DNA from: CAVRUZ01 sp963724495 | GTDB taxonomy: Bacteria > Actinomycetota > Actinomycetes > Propionibacteriales > DAIQRJ01 | Length of the DNA: 64,000 nucleotides | NCBI GenBank assembly: GCA_963724495.1 | Contig: CAVRUZ010000002.1 | Location: forward strand, 1,364,001 to 1,428,000 | Direction: 5' to 3' | In this document: one piece after another, positions 18,964-27,009 of the stretch | Layout of the letters: each line of letters begins with the position of its first letter | Position numbering within the stretch: the first letter of the stretch is position 1 | The notes under the pieces: model-generated | Databases searched by the model: none | Told to the model about the DNA's origin: nothing | What the model saw: the letters and a program-made list of their open reading frames with translations, nothing else | Made by a program: the position numbers and the translations under genes

Positions 18964-19507
18964 CATGCTGAATGGGGCCCCGATACCCGACTCCCGACAC
19001 CGGAGCGACGAAACGGTGAGCGCTTGGACAACGCTTCACGCACCCTCGATCCCGTGCCAGCACCCCTGTTCTCGGCGACACCCGACCCGCGACCCCTCAT
19101 CGCCGGAGGCTCGGCAGTCCACCACGGGCAGAGGAACCAGCCGCGTGACGGCTTGCCATCAGGCCAGTTCATCGAGATCGAAGGCGGACGCCTCCTAGAG
19201 ATCTGTCACGCGTTGAGGGCCAAGTCTGCCCGTGGCCCCTGGCTGCCCTGGTGGTCTGGAATGCCGTGTCCCTGCATTTGCGTGGTGGCTTGTTGGTGTG
19301 CACGTGCGAGGACTTCCTCACCGTGCTGTTGCGCCCGGACTGGTACCGCTCGACGGCGAGCCCACCCTCGCCAAGGTCGGCCAAGGCGGCTGCAAACTCC
19401 TCAGCGAGGGAGAGCAAAGAGGCGATCATTCATCCCGACGTGTCGGCTGAGGGTCTGACTGCATGCCGTGCGAGCGCGTGGACGGCGTGGGTTATGTTCG
19501 CCCTCGA
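18964..19507. other. Intergenic stretch without a supported gene
   Basis: About 540 bp with several short overlapping open frames on both strands, none with a convincing start signal or recognisable domain. Probably decayed or non-coding sequence of the accessory region. Confidence 0.4.
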
Positions 19508-19855
19508 CTACGGGTTCGCTACGCACGTGGCAGGGCCATCCACCGTTTCCGTGGTGGTTGTGTCACGAACGGGTGCGTCACGCATCTTCTTGCCCTTGTA
19601 GACCCGAGTGCTCGTGGTCGTGGTCGCTGACTCCTGCTGGATCCTGCCCGCCTGCATGCTGGTGGTGGTGCAGACCTCGCCATTTCGTGGCCCTGGTTGC
19701 GTGGTCGTGGTGGTCTCGGTGCAGGTGACGTAGCCCTTGGCGAAAGTGCAGCCTGCTGGCAACGTGTGCCTCATCTTGCCCGCCCCTTGGGCCGTCCCAA
19801 CGCCTATCCAGGACACAAGCACGCCACACAAGGCAGCCACGACGAGACGTTTCAT
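19508..19855 (-). CDS. Small secreted Thr-rich protein
   Basis: A 115-residue protein with a Sec signal peptide (MKRLVVAALCGVLVSWIGVG, cleavage likely after TAQGA). The mature part has four cysteines (AGCTFAKGYVTC, GEVCTTT, ATCVANP), which could form two disulfides, and runs of threonine (TETTTTTQ, ATTTTSTR). AGGAG lies about 9 bp before ATG 19855. The family is not recognised; a small exported cell-surface or structural peptide is the most that can be said. Confidence 0.7.
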   Translation of the reverse strand: MKRLVVAALCGVLVSWIGVGTAQGAGKMRHTLPAGCTFAKGYVTCTETTTTTQPGPRNGEVCTTTSMQAGRIQQESATTTTSTRVYKGKKMRDAPVRDTTTTETVDGPATCVANP

Positions 19856-20267
19856 TACGGGCACTCCTAAGGCACAAGGTGTCTGAGTCGCCCGATCCGC
19901 CGCTTTGGGGTCCGACCAACGGACCGAAAGCGTATCGGGCTGTCCAAACCCTCGTAGCCGCTTCGATTTGACGGCTGGCGGCCCGACCGCGCCTCCTGCC
20001 GTCTACGGATTCGACAAGGTCCCGCGTCATCCTGGGGTGGATCGCGCGTCTTTAGGGTGTGCGCGCCGCGCCGATGGATGCACCGTCCAGTCGCAAGCGG
20101 CGCTCGGCTCGGGTGGCCTGAAGCGACGGCCACCCGAGCCACCCAAAGATGCGTGCTCTGGTGATGGGCCCACGGCCAAAGGCACTTCCACTGGTGCGAC
20201 CAAGGTCGGCCTATCCAGCGCGTCTACGAGGGTCGCGGGCTGGCGACCCGACCTTGGGCGTGTGGGT
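19856..20267. other. Intergenic stretch without a supported gene
   Basis: About 410 bp between two minus-strand genes. It should carry the promoter of the secreted Thr-rich protein. No gene, repeat or RNA element was recognised. Confidence 0.4.
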
Positions 20268-20904
20268 CTACACAGTTGCGACGACCAGACGTGGGCCGCT
20301 CACCACAAACCGTGGCGCCTTGCCGGTCGAATTACGTGGTCCGTGAGTCGGCAGGATGCGCGTCTCCGTCACGACCGGGGCAACCGGAGCGTCACTGAGA
20401 CCCGTGGAGTCCTCGAAGCGCAGGTACGTGGCCAGGCGGCGTCCTCGTTGAACCGGATACGCACTGAGTCGAGAACCTGGCCAATCCTGGTGGAATCAAC
20501 GTCGGTCGGGGCCGGCACCTGCCAGAACGGATGTGCCCTCGCTGTTGCAGCAGCCAATCGGCCTCGCCGCGATAACGCGATCCGTCGCGGATCACAAGCA
20601 CATCGACATCGCGCGCCGCAAACGGCGGCACCTGAATCACACTGACGATGAGCTTGCCTGCCTGAGTCGGAAAGACGTATTCCTCATAAACGCCGACATT
20701 GTCTTCGGTGACCGTGTCGTCGTCTCTCACTCGTTGGACACTTGAATAGCGCACCATCGGGATGATGGTGTTTGCGACAGCCTCTGAAGCCCTCGCTCTG
20801 GTGCGTTCGCTGGCTGAGGCAGCCCTCCAGGCCGCGACGGCGGCCACGGCTGTCGCCCCTGCACCGACGATCGTGCCAACAGCGGTCGCGATTTCACCCG
20901 TCAC
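20268..20904 (-). CDS. Membrane-anchored hypothetical protein, two frame changes
   Basis: From GTG 20904 the product begins with a small-residue transmembrane helix (TAVGTIVGAGATAVAAVAAW), a charged stretch (RAASASERTRARASEAVAN) and a beta-rich domain (EYVFPTQAGKLIVSVIQVPP, VDVLVIRDGSRYRGEADWL). The reading then passes into a second frame (HPFWQVPAPTDVDSTRIGQV, about 20440-20550) and a third (TYLRFEDSTGLSD onward) before the TAG at 20268. All three pieces look like one extracytoplasmic or cytoplasmic beta domain. No family is recognised. Confidence 0.55.
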
Positions 20905-20945
20905 CCACGCACGGATCGAAGGGCGACGACCTAATCCCGATTCTC

Positions 20946-21101
20946 ATGGCACAGTGTGCTGTGGTCGATGCCAGGCGGGAGCCCGCCGGACGTTCCAGAC
21001 CCGAGGCTGTCGCGGAGTTGAAGCGCGGGGCTACGTTTCAGGTGGCTGAACTGGTCTGCCGAAGCACCCCGCTGTCCCTGGGAGCGGCCGATGTCGAGTG
21101 A
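20946..21101 (+). CDS. Possible small ORF (51 residues)
   Basis: ATG 20946 opens a frame reading VDARREPAGRSRPEAVAELK and ending LSLGAADVE. It overlaps the next ORF by 11 bp, which would allow translational coupling. No family or clear ribosome binding site; reported at low confidence because the overlap arrangement is gene-like. Confidence 0.25.
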   Translation: MAQCAVVDARREPAGRSRPEAVAELKRGATFQVAELVCRSTPLSLGAADVE

Positions 21102-21273
21102 ACAGATCTATCTGGCTGCCCGTGACTGCGCTACCGGTGACAAGCTTCGGGACCAGGCAAGCCCGATCTACTGGCGGGGCAAGCCCAACTTTCTCGACCA
21201 GCTACGGGCCGACTTCGCCGCCCGGGCGCATGCGAAGGCTGCGGCCAGAGCAGCCGAAGGGCGCAAGCCCTGA
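21091..21273 (+). CDS. Small hypothetical protein (60 residues)
   Basis: ATG 21091 reads MSSEQIYLAARDCATGDKLR, continues through a Trp/Arg-containing middle (SPIYWRGKPNFLDQL) and ends with an Ala/Arg-rich helix. The composition is protein-like, with a predicted amphipathic C-terminal helix and no membrane segment. No family recognised. It stands 44 bp before the first of the dispersed 57-bp hairpin repeats. Confidence 0.4.
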   Translation: MSSEQIYLAARDCATGDKLRDQASPIYWRGKPNFLDQLRADFAARAHAKAAARAAEGRKP

Positions 21274-21316
21274 CGCTGTTCCTGCTTGCCGCCGCGTAGG
21301 CGGCCTCTGACGCTCT

Positions 21317-21373
21317 CGAGTGGGCGCTAACCGGGGTTATGAAGGCTCGATAACCCCGGGTTGCGCCCACTCG
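21317..21373. repeat. 57-bp hairpin repeat, copy 1 (type A core)
   Basis: Outer arms CGAGTGGGCGC and GCGCCCACTCG; inner arms CCGGGGTTAT and ATAACCCCGG around the 9-nt loop GAAGGCTCG. The whole unit folds into one long stem-loop. It ends only 16 bp before the ATG of the serine hydrolase gene, so it lies in that gene's leader or promoter. Confidence 0.85.
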
Positions 21374-21389
21374 TCGCATACTCGTGTGT

Positions 21390-22482
21390 ATGCGCGGGCT
21401 GACTCAGGTTGTGCTCGCGGGGAGCTTGCTTCTCCTCGTCTCGTGCACTCCGTGGGCGGGTCCGACGTCGGCGCCATCGCCAGACCGGGCTGAGCTCAGC
21501 CAGCAGCTGATCTCTGACGACTTCAGCGTCGGACCGGAGAACGGCCCGGGATGCGCCGCAGCCGTTGGCAAGGAGGGAACGGTTGTCTGGCACGGCGTCC
21601 ATGGTGTCGCCGACATGAAGGCGGGAACCCCGATCACCGAGTCGACAATCTTCGACATCGGCTCAGTGACCAAGCAGTTCACGGCGACGATGATCTTGCT
21701 GCTAACCGCTGAAGGAAAGTTGGCTCTTGACGACAACGTGTCGGACCATGTCGACCGGCTGCCCACGTGGGGCGACGACGTCACCATCGCCCAACTGATC
21801 CACCACACCAGCGGGATCCCCGAGTACGGCCCTCTGCTTGAAGCCAAGGGATATGACTGGCAGGACACCACGCGACGCAAGCACGCATTCGAGGTCATCG
21901 CCGAAGTGACCGAGCTGGATTCCAAGCCCGGAACGAGTTTCGCCTACTCCAACTCCAACTACATCCTGCTCGGTTACGTGATCGAGGGGGTGACTCGGCA
22001 AACCCATCGCCGACGTTCTCGCAGACCGGGTCTTCCGACCCCTTCACCTCAATCTGGTGATGGAGCCCACCGATCGGGTGACCGGTAAGGCTCGCTCCTA
22101 CCAGTTGGTGCCGTACGGGAATGGGTACGACATCGCCGACTGGCACTGGGACGCGTCGGGCGCGGCGGGGATTCAGAGCCGCGTCACCGACCTCATCCGG
22201 TGGGGCGACAACTACCGCACCGGCAAGCTCGGGGGTCAGACCCTGCTCGACGCCCAACTGGCAGGCGCCGTAGACCCAGGCGAGGGCGACGGCTCGCGCT
22301 ACGCGGCGGGGATCGTGATCCGGCCCAACCAGGCCCTGGTGCACACGGGCGGGTACGGCGGCTTCCGCACTCTGTTGGAGGTGAGTGCCGACCGCACTCA
22401 GGTGCTCGTCGTCGCCTGCAACCTCGAAGACGTCGATGTGGAGGCAATCGGCGAGAAGCTGGCCGAGCTCTGGGAGTTCTGA
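21390..22482 (+). CDS. Serine hydrolase lipoprotein (beta-lactamase/class C PBP fold), one frame change
   Basis: An exported lipoprotein of the beta-lactamase-related (Pfam Beta-lactamase) group; members act as D,D-peptidases, esterases or aminopeptidases. The signal sequence ends in a lipobox, LLLVSC. Active-site motifs are S-x-x-K in GSVTKQF, Y-x-N in YSNSNY, and HTGG in place of K-T-G. The frame changes at about 21990-22000 (VTR, then GKPIADVLADRVFRPL) by a single base. ATG 21390 is preferred to the GTG at 21384. A hairpin repeat precedes it and a degenerate copy follows 53 bp after the stop. Confidence 0.8.
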
Positions 22483-22534
22483 CCTGCCGTTCGCTGAAGT
22501 AGCTGACCATGGCGTCGGCAGCCTGTGTCCCTGT

Positions 22535-22590
22535 CGAGCGGGCGCAGATGGGTGCTGGAAGAGGGCGAAACCCCGGTTAGCGCCAACTCG
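22535..22590. repeat. Hairpin repeat, copy 2 (degenerate)
   Basis: Begins CGAGCGGGCGCA and ends AGCGCCAACTCG, 56 bp in all. The right half (AACCCCGGTTAGCGCC) matches the type A core; the left inner arm has decayed. It lies between the serine hydrolase and the next gene. Confidence 0.55.
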
Positions 22591-22654
22591 CGAGTCCTGC
22601 CTGGCCCGGTCGAGCGGCCGGTCGCCAGCGCCGACCGAGCGCTCGCTCGCTGGC

Positions 22655-23086
22655 ATGATGCGACATGGTCTGGGGCTCGGTGACGCGAGCTGCGCGGTCT
22701 GCGGGCGGACTGGAGCTCAGCCAACGCGTGGCCGACTCAGGGCGGTTGTGGCGACCGTGACCGTTCTTGCCGCCGTGTTCGCCGTGTACGGCGTTGTGTC
22801 CTGGCGACAGGCGAGAGTGCCCGACGCCCAGGCCGATCGCCGCGTTGCTGGCTCTGACCACGTGAACATCGCCACTCGTGGCCTTGACTTGCAGAACACC
22901 ATTCCGCGGCAGCGGACTCGACGTCGGACGCTGGTCAGGTCGTCTTCAACTTCGACGATGTGGCTCGACGGGTCCGATCACATTCTCATGTCCTTCGAGG
23001 TGAGCAATGGCAGACGCCGACCGATACAAGACCGTAGCATTGTGACAGTCGTCTTCATCGCCGATCCGCTACCCAGCGAAACGTGA
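22655..23086 (+). CDS. Hypothetical single-pass membrane protein
   Basis: From ATG 22655 (MMRHGLGLGD) a 143-residue frame contains a Cys pair (CAVC), one transmembrane helix (AVVATVTVLAAVFAVYGVVSW) and a hydrophilic C-terminal part with SFEVSNGRRRPIQ and VTVVFIADPLP. The segment around 22890-22960 is Arg/Ser-rich and may be out of frame, given how common single-base indels are in this window. Family not recognised. After the stop about 300 bp (23087-23383) show no supported gene. Confidence 0.45.
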   Translation: MMRHGLGLGDASCAVCGRTGAQPTRGRLRAVVATVTVLAAVFAVYGVVSWRQARVPDAQADRRVAGSDHVNIATRGLDLQNTIPRQRTRRRTLVRSSSTSTMWLDGSDHILMSFEVSNGRRRPIQDRSIVTVVFIADPLPSET

Positions 23087-23383
23087 GCCGGTCTACTACT
23101 ACTCCCAAGCCTCGTCTGTTTCGGCTTGCCGGACTGTCACATACGTACGAGCGCGTTCCCATGTATCGACTGGACGCCGCCGCTGCAGTGACGTGGACGG
23201 ATGCGGCCGGTGATCGTGTGGCAGATCGCGCCGAGGAGTAGTCAGGCTTTCCGCGCCGCCGAAACCGGTCTCGACCAGCAACGTGAGTCCGTCGACCTGG
23301 CTCGAGGCTCCGTACACGAAAGCGCTCTGCAGGTCGTAGATCCGGGATCGATCAACCAGGCTGACTAGAGGGGTGGCAACGAC

Positions 23384-23842
23384 GTGGCTGACAGCACTGT
23401 CCGGTTCGAGTCCCGCATGACGATCCGGCGACCGATCGGCGTGGTCTTCGAGCGGTTGGCCGACCTGCCCGGCTATGGGCGGTGGATGCATCGCACGGGT
23501 TTGTTCCGACGGTGCGGTCTGACCTCCGAAGGGCCCGTTCGGCAAGGGGCGACCTACTCCGATGCGACGCGCTTGGGCACCTTCGAGGGCGAAGTGACCG
23601 AGTTCGCAGCGCCGTCGCGCATCGCCTTCTCCGAAACGCTGCGCTGGTTCGGCCGACCGATGACCCAGGCACGGCCGGAGTACTTCCTCGAGGCAGACGG
23701 GGACGCGACGGTTGTTCACCACATCGCCGTCGGAGAGCTCTTCGGCCCGTTCCGGCTCATGAAGCCGGTCGCAGGGCTGATGGCCAAGGCCGAACGGACC
23801 AAGACGCTCAACTCGCTGAAGCGTTCCCTGGAGTCGGAGTAG
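23384..23842 (+). CDS. SRPBCC (polyketide cyclase/START-like) family protein
   Basis: A 152-residue ligand-binding-fold protein. The N-terminus has the SRPBCC pattern FESRMTIRRPIGVVFERLAD and a Trp in YGRWMH. The middle has TRLGTFEGEVTEFAAPSRIA and the C-terminus the closing long helix with FGPFRLMKPVAGLMAKAE. Such proteins bind hydrophobic ligands or act as cyclases or dehydratases; the ligand is unknown. The start is GTG 23384. A hairpin repeat begins 19 bp after the stop. Confidence 0.75.
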   Translation: MADSTVRFESRMTIRRPIGVVFERLADLPGYGRWMHRTGLFRRCGLTSEGPVRQGATYSDATRLGTFEGEVTEFAAPSRIAFSETLRWFGRPMTQARPEYFLEADGDATVVHHIAVGELFGPFRLMKPVAGLMAKAERTKTLNSLKRSLESE

Positions 23843-23861
23843 CCGCTCCACCCGAAGGGCT

Positions 23862-23918
23862 CGAGTGGGCGCAAAGTGGTGCCTGGAGCGGCCGCAGGCA
23901 ACAGATTGCGCCCACTCG
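23862..23918. repeat. 57-bp hairpin repeat, copy 3 (type B core)
   Basis: Outer arms CGAGTGGGCGCAA and TTGCGCCCACTCG are perfect. The inner core TGCCTG-gagcggccg-CAGGCA is a second inverted repeat different from type A. It sits just 3' of the SRPBCC gene, a terminator-like position. Confidence 0.85.
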
Positions 23919-24027
23919 GCGCTTCCGGTCGTCGCGAACGGCAAGTCCAAGCGCTCTTGGTCGGGTAGAAATAGCTGCGCCGCCGATGGCCCGGGCGGCT
24001 GATCCGTCGGCCAAGTGGAGGCAACCT

Positions 24028-24114
24028 ATGTTGATCTGGGGGATCCTGGCTGCGTCCATCGTGGTCGTGGTGGTGGTGTCGGCCGTTCTCGCGCGTACCC
24101 GGCGGCGCCGATAG
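24028..24114 (+). CDS. Micro-protein with one transmembrane helix (28 residues)
   Basis: ATG 24028 with GTGGAGG about 7 bp upstream encodes a short Met-Leu-Ile-Trp start, an uninterrupted Val/Ala/Ile helix (ILAASIVVVVVVSAVLA) and a basic tail RTRRRR. A single-helix, N-out/C-in membrane peptide is predicted. It lies between two type B hairpin repeats (copies 3 and 4). The ribosome binding site and the clean helix-plus-basic-tail design support translation; the function is unknown. Confidence 0.55.
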   Translation: MLIWGILAASIVVVVVVSAVLARTRRRR

Positions 24115-24157
24115 TGCGCCCGAAGCCGGGGGTGACGCCAGCTCGCATCTAGCTCGT

Positions 24158-24214
24158 CGAGTGGGCGCCAACTGTTGCCTGGAGCGGTCGTGGACACCAG
24201 ATTGCGCCCACTCG
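24158..24214. repeat. 57-bp hairpin repeat, copy 4 (type B core)
   Basis: Left arm CGAGTGGGCGCCAA and right arm TTGCGCCCACTCG, with a core starting TTGCCTGGAGCGGTCG that matches copy 3. It lies between the micro-protein gene (ends 24114) and the end of the convergent minus-strand gene (24230), as expected for a bidirectional terminator. Confidence 0.85.
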
Positions 24215-24229
24215 TGCGTCTGCTTCTGC

Positions 24230-24541
24230 CTAGCTCGGTGGTAGCTCGACCCGGTAAGTGCCCAGCGTCGACTCGGCCTCCACGTAGCGCCACCAGTCGA
24301 AGTTCTCCGACTCGGCCGTGGACTGCTGACAGGCCTCCATGCTCGGGTACTTGATCACGCCCCACCAGGGAACGGCTTCGGTCGCCCAGCGGGAGTCGCA
24401 CTGGACAACCCACTCCACGCCGTACTTCTCGTCCACGGCGGTTGCCTCGTCGTAGAGCCTTCTCTGCTCTTCCTTGGACAGTTGGTAATACGCCTCGGTG
24501 TAGCCCTTGAAGACCACCAGCTTGTAGACCGGTTCCGACAC
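24230..24541 (-). CDS. Hypothetical 103-residue protein, possible dimeric alpha-beta barrel
   Basis: From GTG 24541, with a strong AGGAGG a few bases upstream, the product reads VYKLVVFKGYTEAYYQLSKE, then VEWVVQCDSRWATEAVPWW and GVIKYPSMEACQQ. The strand-helix-strand spacing and the F-x-x-Y-x-S-x-E-A-C element resemble ferredoxin-like dimeric barrel proteins (EthD/DUF1330 style), but no family can be named with confidence. Trp-rich and soluble. Confidence 0.65.
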   Translation of the reverse strand: MSEPVYKLVVFKGYTEAYYQLSKEEQRRLYDEATAVDEKYGVEWVVQCDSRWATEAVPWWGVIKYPSMEACQQSTAESENFDWWRYVEAESTLGTYRVELPPS

Positions 24542-24592
24542 AGCTCCTCCTCCTTCGACGCCTGCCCGTTGCGCCCACTCAACCGCCGAGGA

Positions 24593-24649
24593 CCAGTGGA
24601 CGCGAATCGGGGTCATCTGCGGCCGATAGCCCGGGATTGCGCCCGCCTG
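24593..24649. repeat. 57-bp hairpin repeat, copy 5 (degenerate type A)
   Basis: Reads CCAGTGGACGCGAATCGGGG at the left and ATTGCGCCCGCCTG at the right. Length and register align with copy 1 over all 57 positions, with the inner ATAGCCCGGG half recognisable. It separates two minus-strand genes, 25 bp downstream of the micro-protein gene stop at 24674. Confidence 0.6.
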
Positions 24650-24673
24650 CGTCCGAAGAGGTGGATGCGGCCG

Positions 24674-24757
24674 TCACTTCCTGCCCCCACCACCAGGGCG
24701 GCGGTCACTGCTGAAGAGGGCCCAGATGACGACGATGATGAACACGAGTCCGACGAT
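24674..24757 (-). CDS. Micro-protein with one transmembrane helix, paralogue of 29691-29786
   Basis: The frame ends IVGLVFIIVVIWALFSSDRR and then PGGGGRK, nearly identical in plan to the peptide at 29691-29786. AAGGAGG lies 5-6 bp before the position where a start is expected, but that codon is ATC, not ATG. Either the gene uses a rare ATC start, the ATG has been lost, or there is a base error. The nearest standard start is an internal GTG that would cut into the helix. It is a single-helix membrane peptide with a Gly-rich basic tail. Confidence 0.5.
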   Translation of the reverse strand: MVGLVFIIVVIWALFSSDRRPGGGGRK

Positions 24758-24791
24758 CTGCTCCTCCTTCGACCCCGCCGTGTGGGCGCAA

Positions 24792-25142
24792 TCACGTCCG
24801 TCGCGGTTGGCTCTGGTCAGGAAACGACGGGGCCGGTTGCCCACGCTTCCAATGGTAATGCCGTGAAACCTCCGCAATCGTGATGTCGTATGACTCAAAG
24901 AACTCGTGGCGACCACGTTCCCGCGTTTCGGAATGCTGTGGCTGCTCGCGCCATTGCTTGATGGCATCCTCTGTTTCGAAATGGGCCAATGCCAGCTCGC
25001 TGCCGTCCTCACCGGTAAATCCCTGGAAGCTAACAAAGCCGCGGATTTCTGCGACAAGCCTCATCATCTCCTCAAAGGCAGCACCATACGCCAACTCGTC
25101 GACATCACCCCGCGGATGGATCTGGAACAGTACGACATGCAT
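24792..25142 (-). CDS. Antibiotic biosynthesis monooxygenase (ABM) domain protein
   Basis: A small dimeric-barrel protein of 116 residues. The sequence shows MHVVLFQIHPRGD, then AEIRGFVSFQGFTGEDGSEL, ALAHFETEDAIKQWREQPQH and ERGRHEFFESYDITIAEV, which is the standard ABM order including the W-R-x-x-x-x-H helix. Such proteins act as cofactor-less monooxygenases or heme-degrading relatives. AGGGAGG precedes ATG 25142. The gene follows the GNAT gene by 20 bp on the same strand, so the two probably form an operon. Confidence 0.85.
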   Translation of the reverse strand: MHVVLFQIHPRGDVDELAYGAAFEEMMRLVAEIRGFVSFQGFTGEDGSELALAHFETEDAIKQWREQPQHSETRERGRHEFFESYDITIAEVSRHYHWKRGQPAPSFPDQSQPRRT

Positions 25143-25162
25143 TGCTGACCTCCCTCGAAATC

Positions 25163-25915
25163 TCAAATGTCTGCTGGTAGCTCTGCCCAACGGCTCACGC
25201 TCCACATGCCTGTCTGCAAATCCACTGCACGAGCACGTGAGAGAAGCGTGGCGACCTCAGGCTCGTCGAGGGACTCCGTCCCTTCGCAAACGGTGAAGTA
25301 TTCGGTCAGGAACGTATTCAGCAGTCCGGGCGGAACCTTCGATGAACGATCCAGACGGAGCAGAAACATGCCACGTACGCGTGGGGATCCGGGTCGTAAC
25401 GAGGGCTGAAAGTACGAGAACGGAAGGAGGCGGGCCCCGTGCCGCTCGTAGAAGCGCAGGCGGCCCACGGGATCGCCTCTATGACTGTCAGTGTTCCAAC
25501 TGCGCGGGTCGTCGACTTCAGCAAGCACGAGTACACCCGGAACGTCGGCATACCAACGTGGCAAGACAGAACGCATCATGTGACTTCCAGCGCCTGAGCC
25601 TCGAGCTTCCTCGAGGACAGCGAGATACCCAAGCAGCAATACGTGGCCATCGGCGTACCACTCACCGAGCATCACAGCGATCGGAGCCTCAGCCCGCAAG
25701 AGAACACACGAGAGGTCGTTGCTGTCATCTGCGTAGTCGGCGAGGAACTCCTGAAAACCCATCAGCTCCTCGGGTCGAAAGGACGGCTCGAGGACCTTCC
25801 GGTAGACGTCCTCCAACTGTCCTGGGGACAATTCATGCAGTTGGGCCTCGACCAAAGCGCCAACACCTGGGGCCGCCGCGTCGACGTCCTTGGCCTCCAT
25901 CGCCACATTCTGCAT
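25163..25915 (-). CDS. GNAT family N-acetyltransferase
   Basis: A 250-residue acetyltransferase. The acetyl-CoA loop is visible as LEEARGSGAGSHMM (R/Q-x-x-G-x-G/A), after the strand HVLLLGYLAVL. The following strand VPGVLVLAEVDD and the RLRFYERHGARLLPF element complete the fold. There is a C-terminal extension of about 60 residues. ATG 25915 has GAAGGA 9 bp upstream and is preferred over longer starts. The substrate cannot be predicted. Co-directional with the ABM gene downstream. Confidence 0.85.
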   Translation of the reverse strand: MQNVAMEAKDVDAAAPGVGALVEAQLHELSPGQLEDVYRKVLEPSFRPEELMGFQEFLADYADDSNDLSCVLLRAEAPIAVMLGEWYADGHVLLLGYLAVLEEARGSGAGSHMMRSVLPRWYADVPGVLVLAEVDDPRSWNTDSHRGDPVGRLRFYERHGARLLPFSYFQPSLRPGSPRVRGMFLLRLDRSSKVPPGLLNTFLTEYFTVCEGTESLDEPEVATLLSRARAVDLQTGMWSVSRWAELPADI

Positions 25916-26051
25916 CCACAGGTTCCTTCGGTCCACAGTTCGCGACTCGACCTCTGGACAGTCCATCGGGAACCGGGATTAACTGGTCACGGAGTCGGCA
26001 TGGCGTCGCCCGGCTGGGTCGTTGGGCAGGCCTCACAAGCCGGGCAGGAAC

Positions 26052-26984
26052 ATGACCAAGTCTCACAACCCGTCGAGGCCGATGCCCGCCAGCCGCCCAA
26101 CCAGGCTTCCTCCCCGGACCGCGACATGGGCGGTCGCGGGCTTCCTCGCGATCGCTCTCGCCGTGGGCATCGTCCTGCTCGTCCCACCGGCGCTGTATCC
26201 CTCACTCAAGACGCCGGATGCCGACCTCGTCGGACTCAAGGCCCAGGAGAGATTCGACATCGAGACGGCCAGGCTGGAACTGCAGGCCGGACTTCGCCAG
26301 ACCCTGATCCAGTCACTCGCTGTCCTGGTCACGGTGTCAGGAGCGTTGCTGGCCTGGCGGCAATCCTTGCACGAGCGCCAGCAGAAGCGAGACGATTTCA
26401 ATCTCAAGCTATTCGGTGAGGCTAGGAGCGACCTTTCACACGAATCAGAAGCCGTCCGGATCGGTGGCATCTATTCACTGGAAGCACTGGCTGCTCGCTC
26501 CATTGACCACAGAAGGCCAGTAGCCGAGGTGCTGGCGGCGTTTGTGCGGGAACGCAGTCCGTGGCCACCAGCAGGTGCGAAGCTCAGGGAGGATGCCGAG
26601 ATCATGGGCGGTTCCGCGCAGAACCTCCTGGCCGCTGGTGTCGACGTGCATATTGCGCTTGAAACCCTCGTGAAAAATGCCAGGGACTGGGACCCGACGC
26701 ACGGATTGTTCTTGTCACACCTCGATCTGCGCGTTGCGAACCTGCCCGACGCGTACCTCGAGGGTGCGGATCTGACCGACACCAGACTGACCGGCGCCTA
26801 CCTGCCGAGAGCGCAGCTGAGGGGCGCCGATCTCCGGGGAACGGTCTTTCTCCACGCGGATCTCACCGACGCCGACCTCACCGACGCGAACGTCAGCGAT
26901 TCAACGGACTTCTCAGAGGCCGCCTGTTCGGGTGTGCAGTGGCCAGGCGGGACCAAACCACCGGATCTGCCGCGGGTCTCTTGA
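26052..26984 (+). CDS. Pentapeptide-repeat membrane protein
   Basis: A 310-residue protein with a transmembrane helix near the N-terminus (WAVAGFLAIALAVGIVLLV), a second hydrophobic segment (LIQSLAVLVTVSGALLAW) and a cytoplasmic domain with the recurrent SEAVRIGGIYSLEALAARS motif. A C-terminal pentapeptide-repeat helix follows (LPDAYLEGADLTDTRLTGAY, then LRGADLRGTVFLHADLTDAD). The second segment with the VR-x-GGIY-x-LE block is a common actinobacterial architecture of unknown role. Its stop is 26 bp before the large ATPase gene, which suggests one transcription unit. Confidence 0.85.
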   Translation: MTKSHNPSRPMPASRPTRLPPRTATWAVAGFLAIALAVGIVLLVPPALYPSLKTPDADLVGLKAQERFDIETARLELQAGLRQTLIQSLAVLVTVSGALLAWRQSLHERQQKRDDFNLKLFGEARSDLSHESEAVRIGGIYSLEALAARSIDHRRPVAEVLAAFVRERSPWPPAGAKLREDAEIMGGSAQNLLAAGVDVHIALETLVKNARDWDPTHGLFLSHLDLRVANLPDAYLEGADLTDTRLTGAYLPRAQLRGADLRGTVFLHADLTDADLTDANVSDSTDFSEAACSGVQWPGGTKPPDLPRVS

Positions 26985-27009
26985 GCGGACATCGAACAGG
27001 AGGTTGGAC

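Noticed and set aside
19169..19601. Overlapping short frames considered as a transposase remnant
   Set aside because: A phrase such as VWNAVSLHL looked vaguely transposase-like, but no further match, inverted repeats or target duplication could be found.
23403..23413. GGTTCGAGTCC, a tRNA T-arm-like string
   Set aside because: It lies inside the SRPBCC coding start, and no acceptor or anticodon stem can be built around it.
21317..24649. Repeats considered as a CRISPR array
   Set aside because: Units are hairpins of about 57 bp separated by hundreds of bases of genes, not short repeats with uniform spacers, and no cas genes are present.
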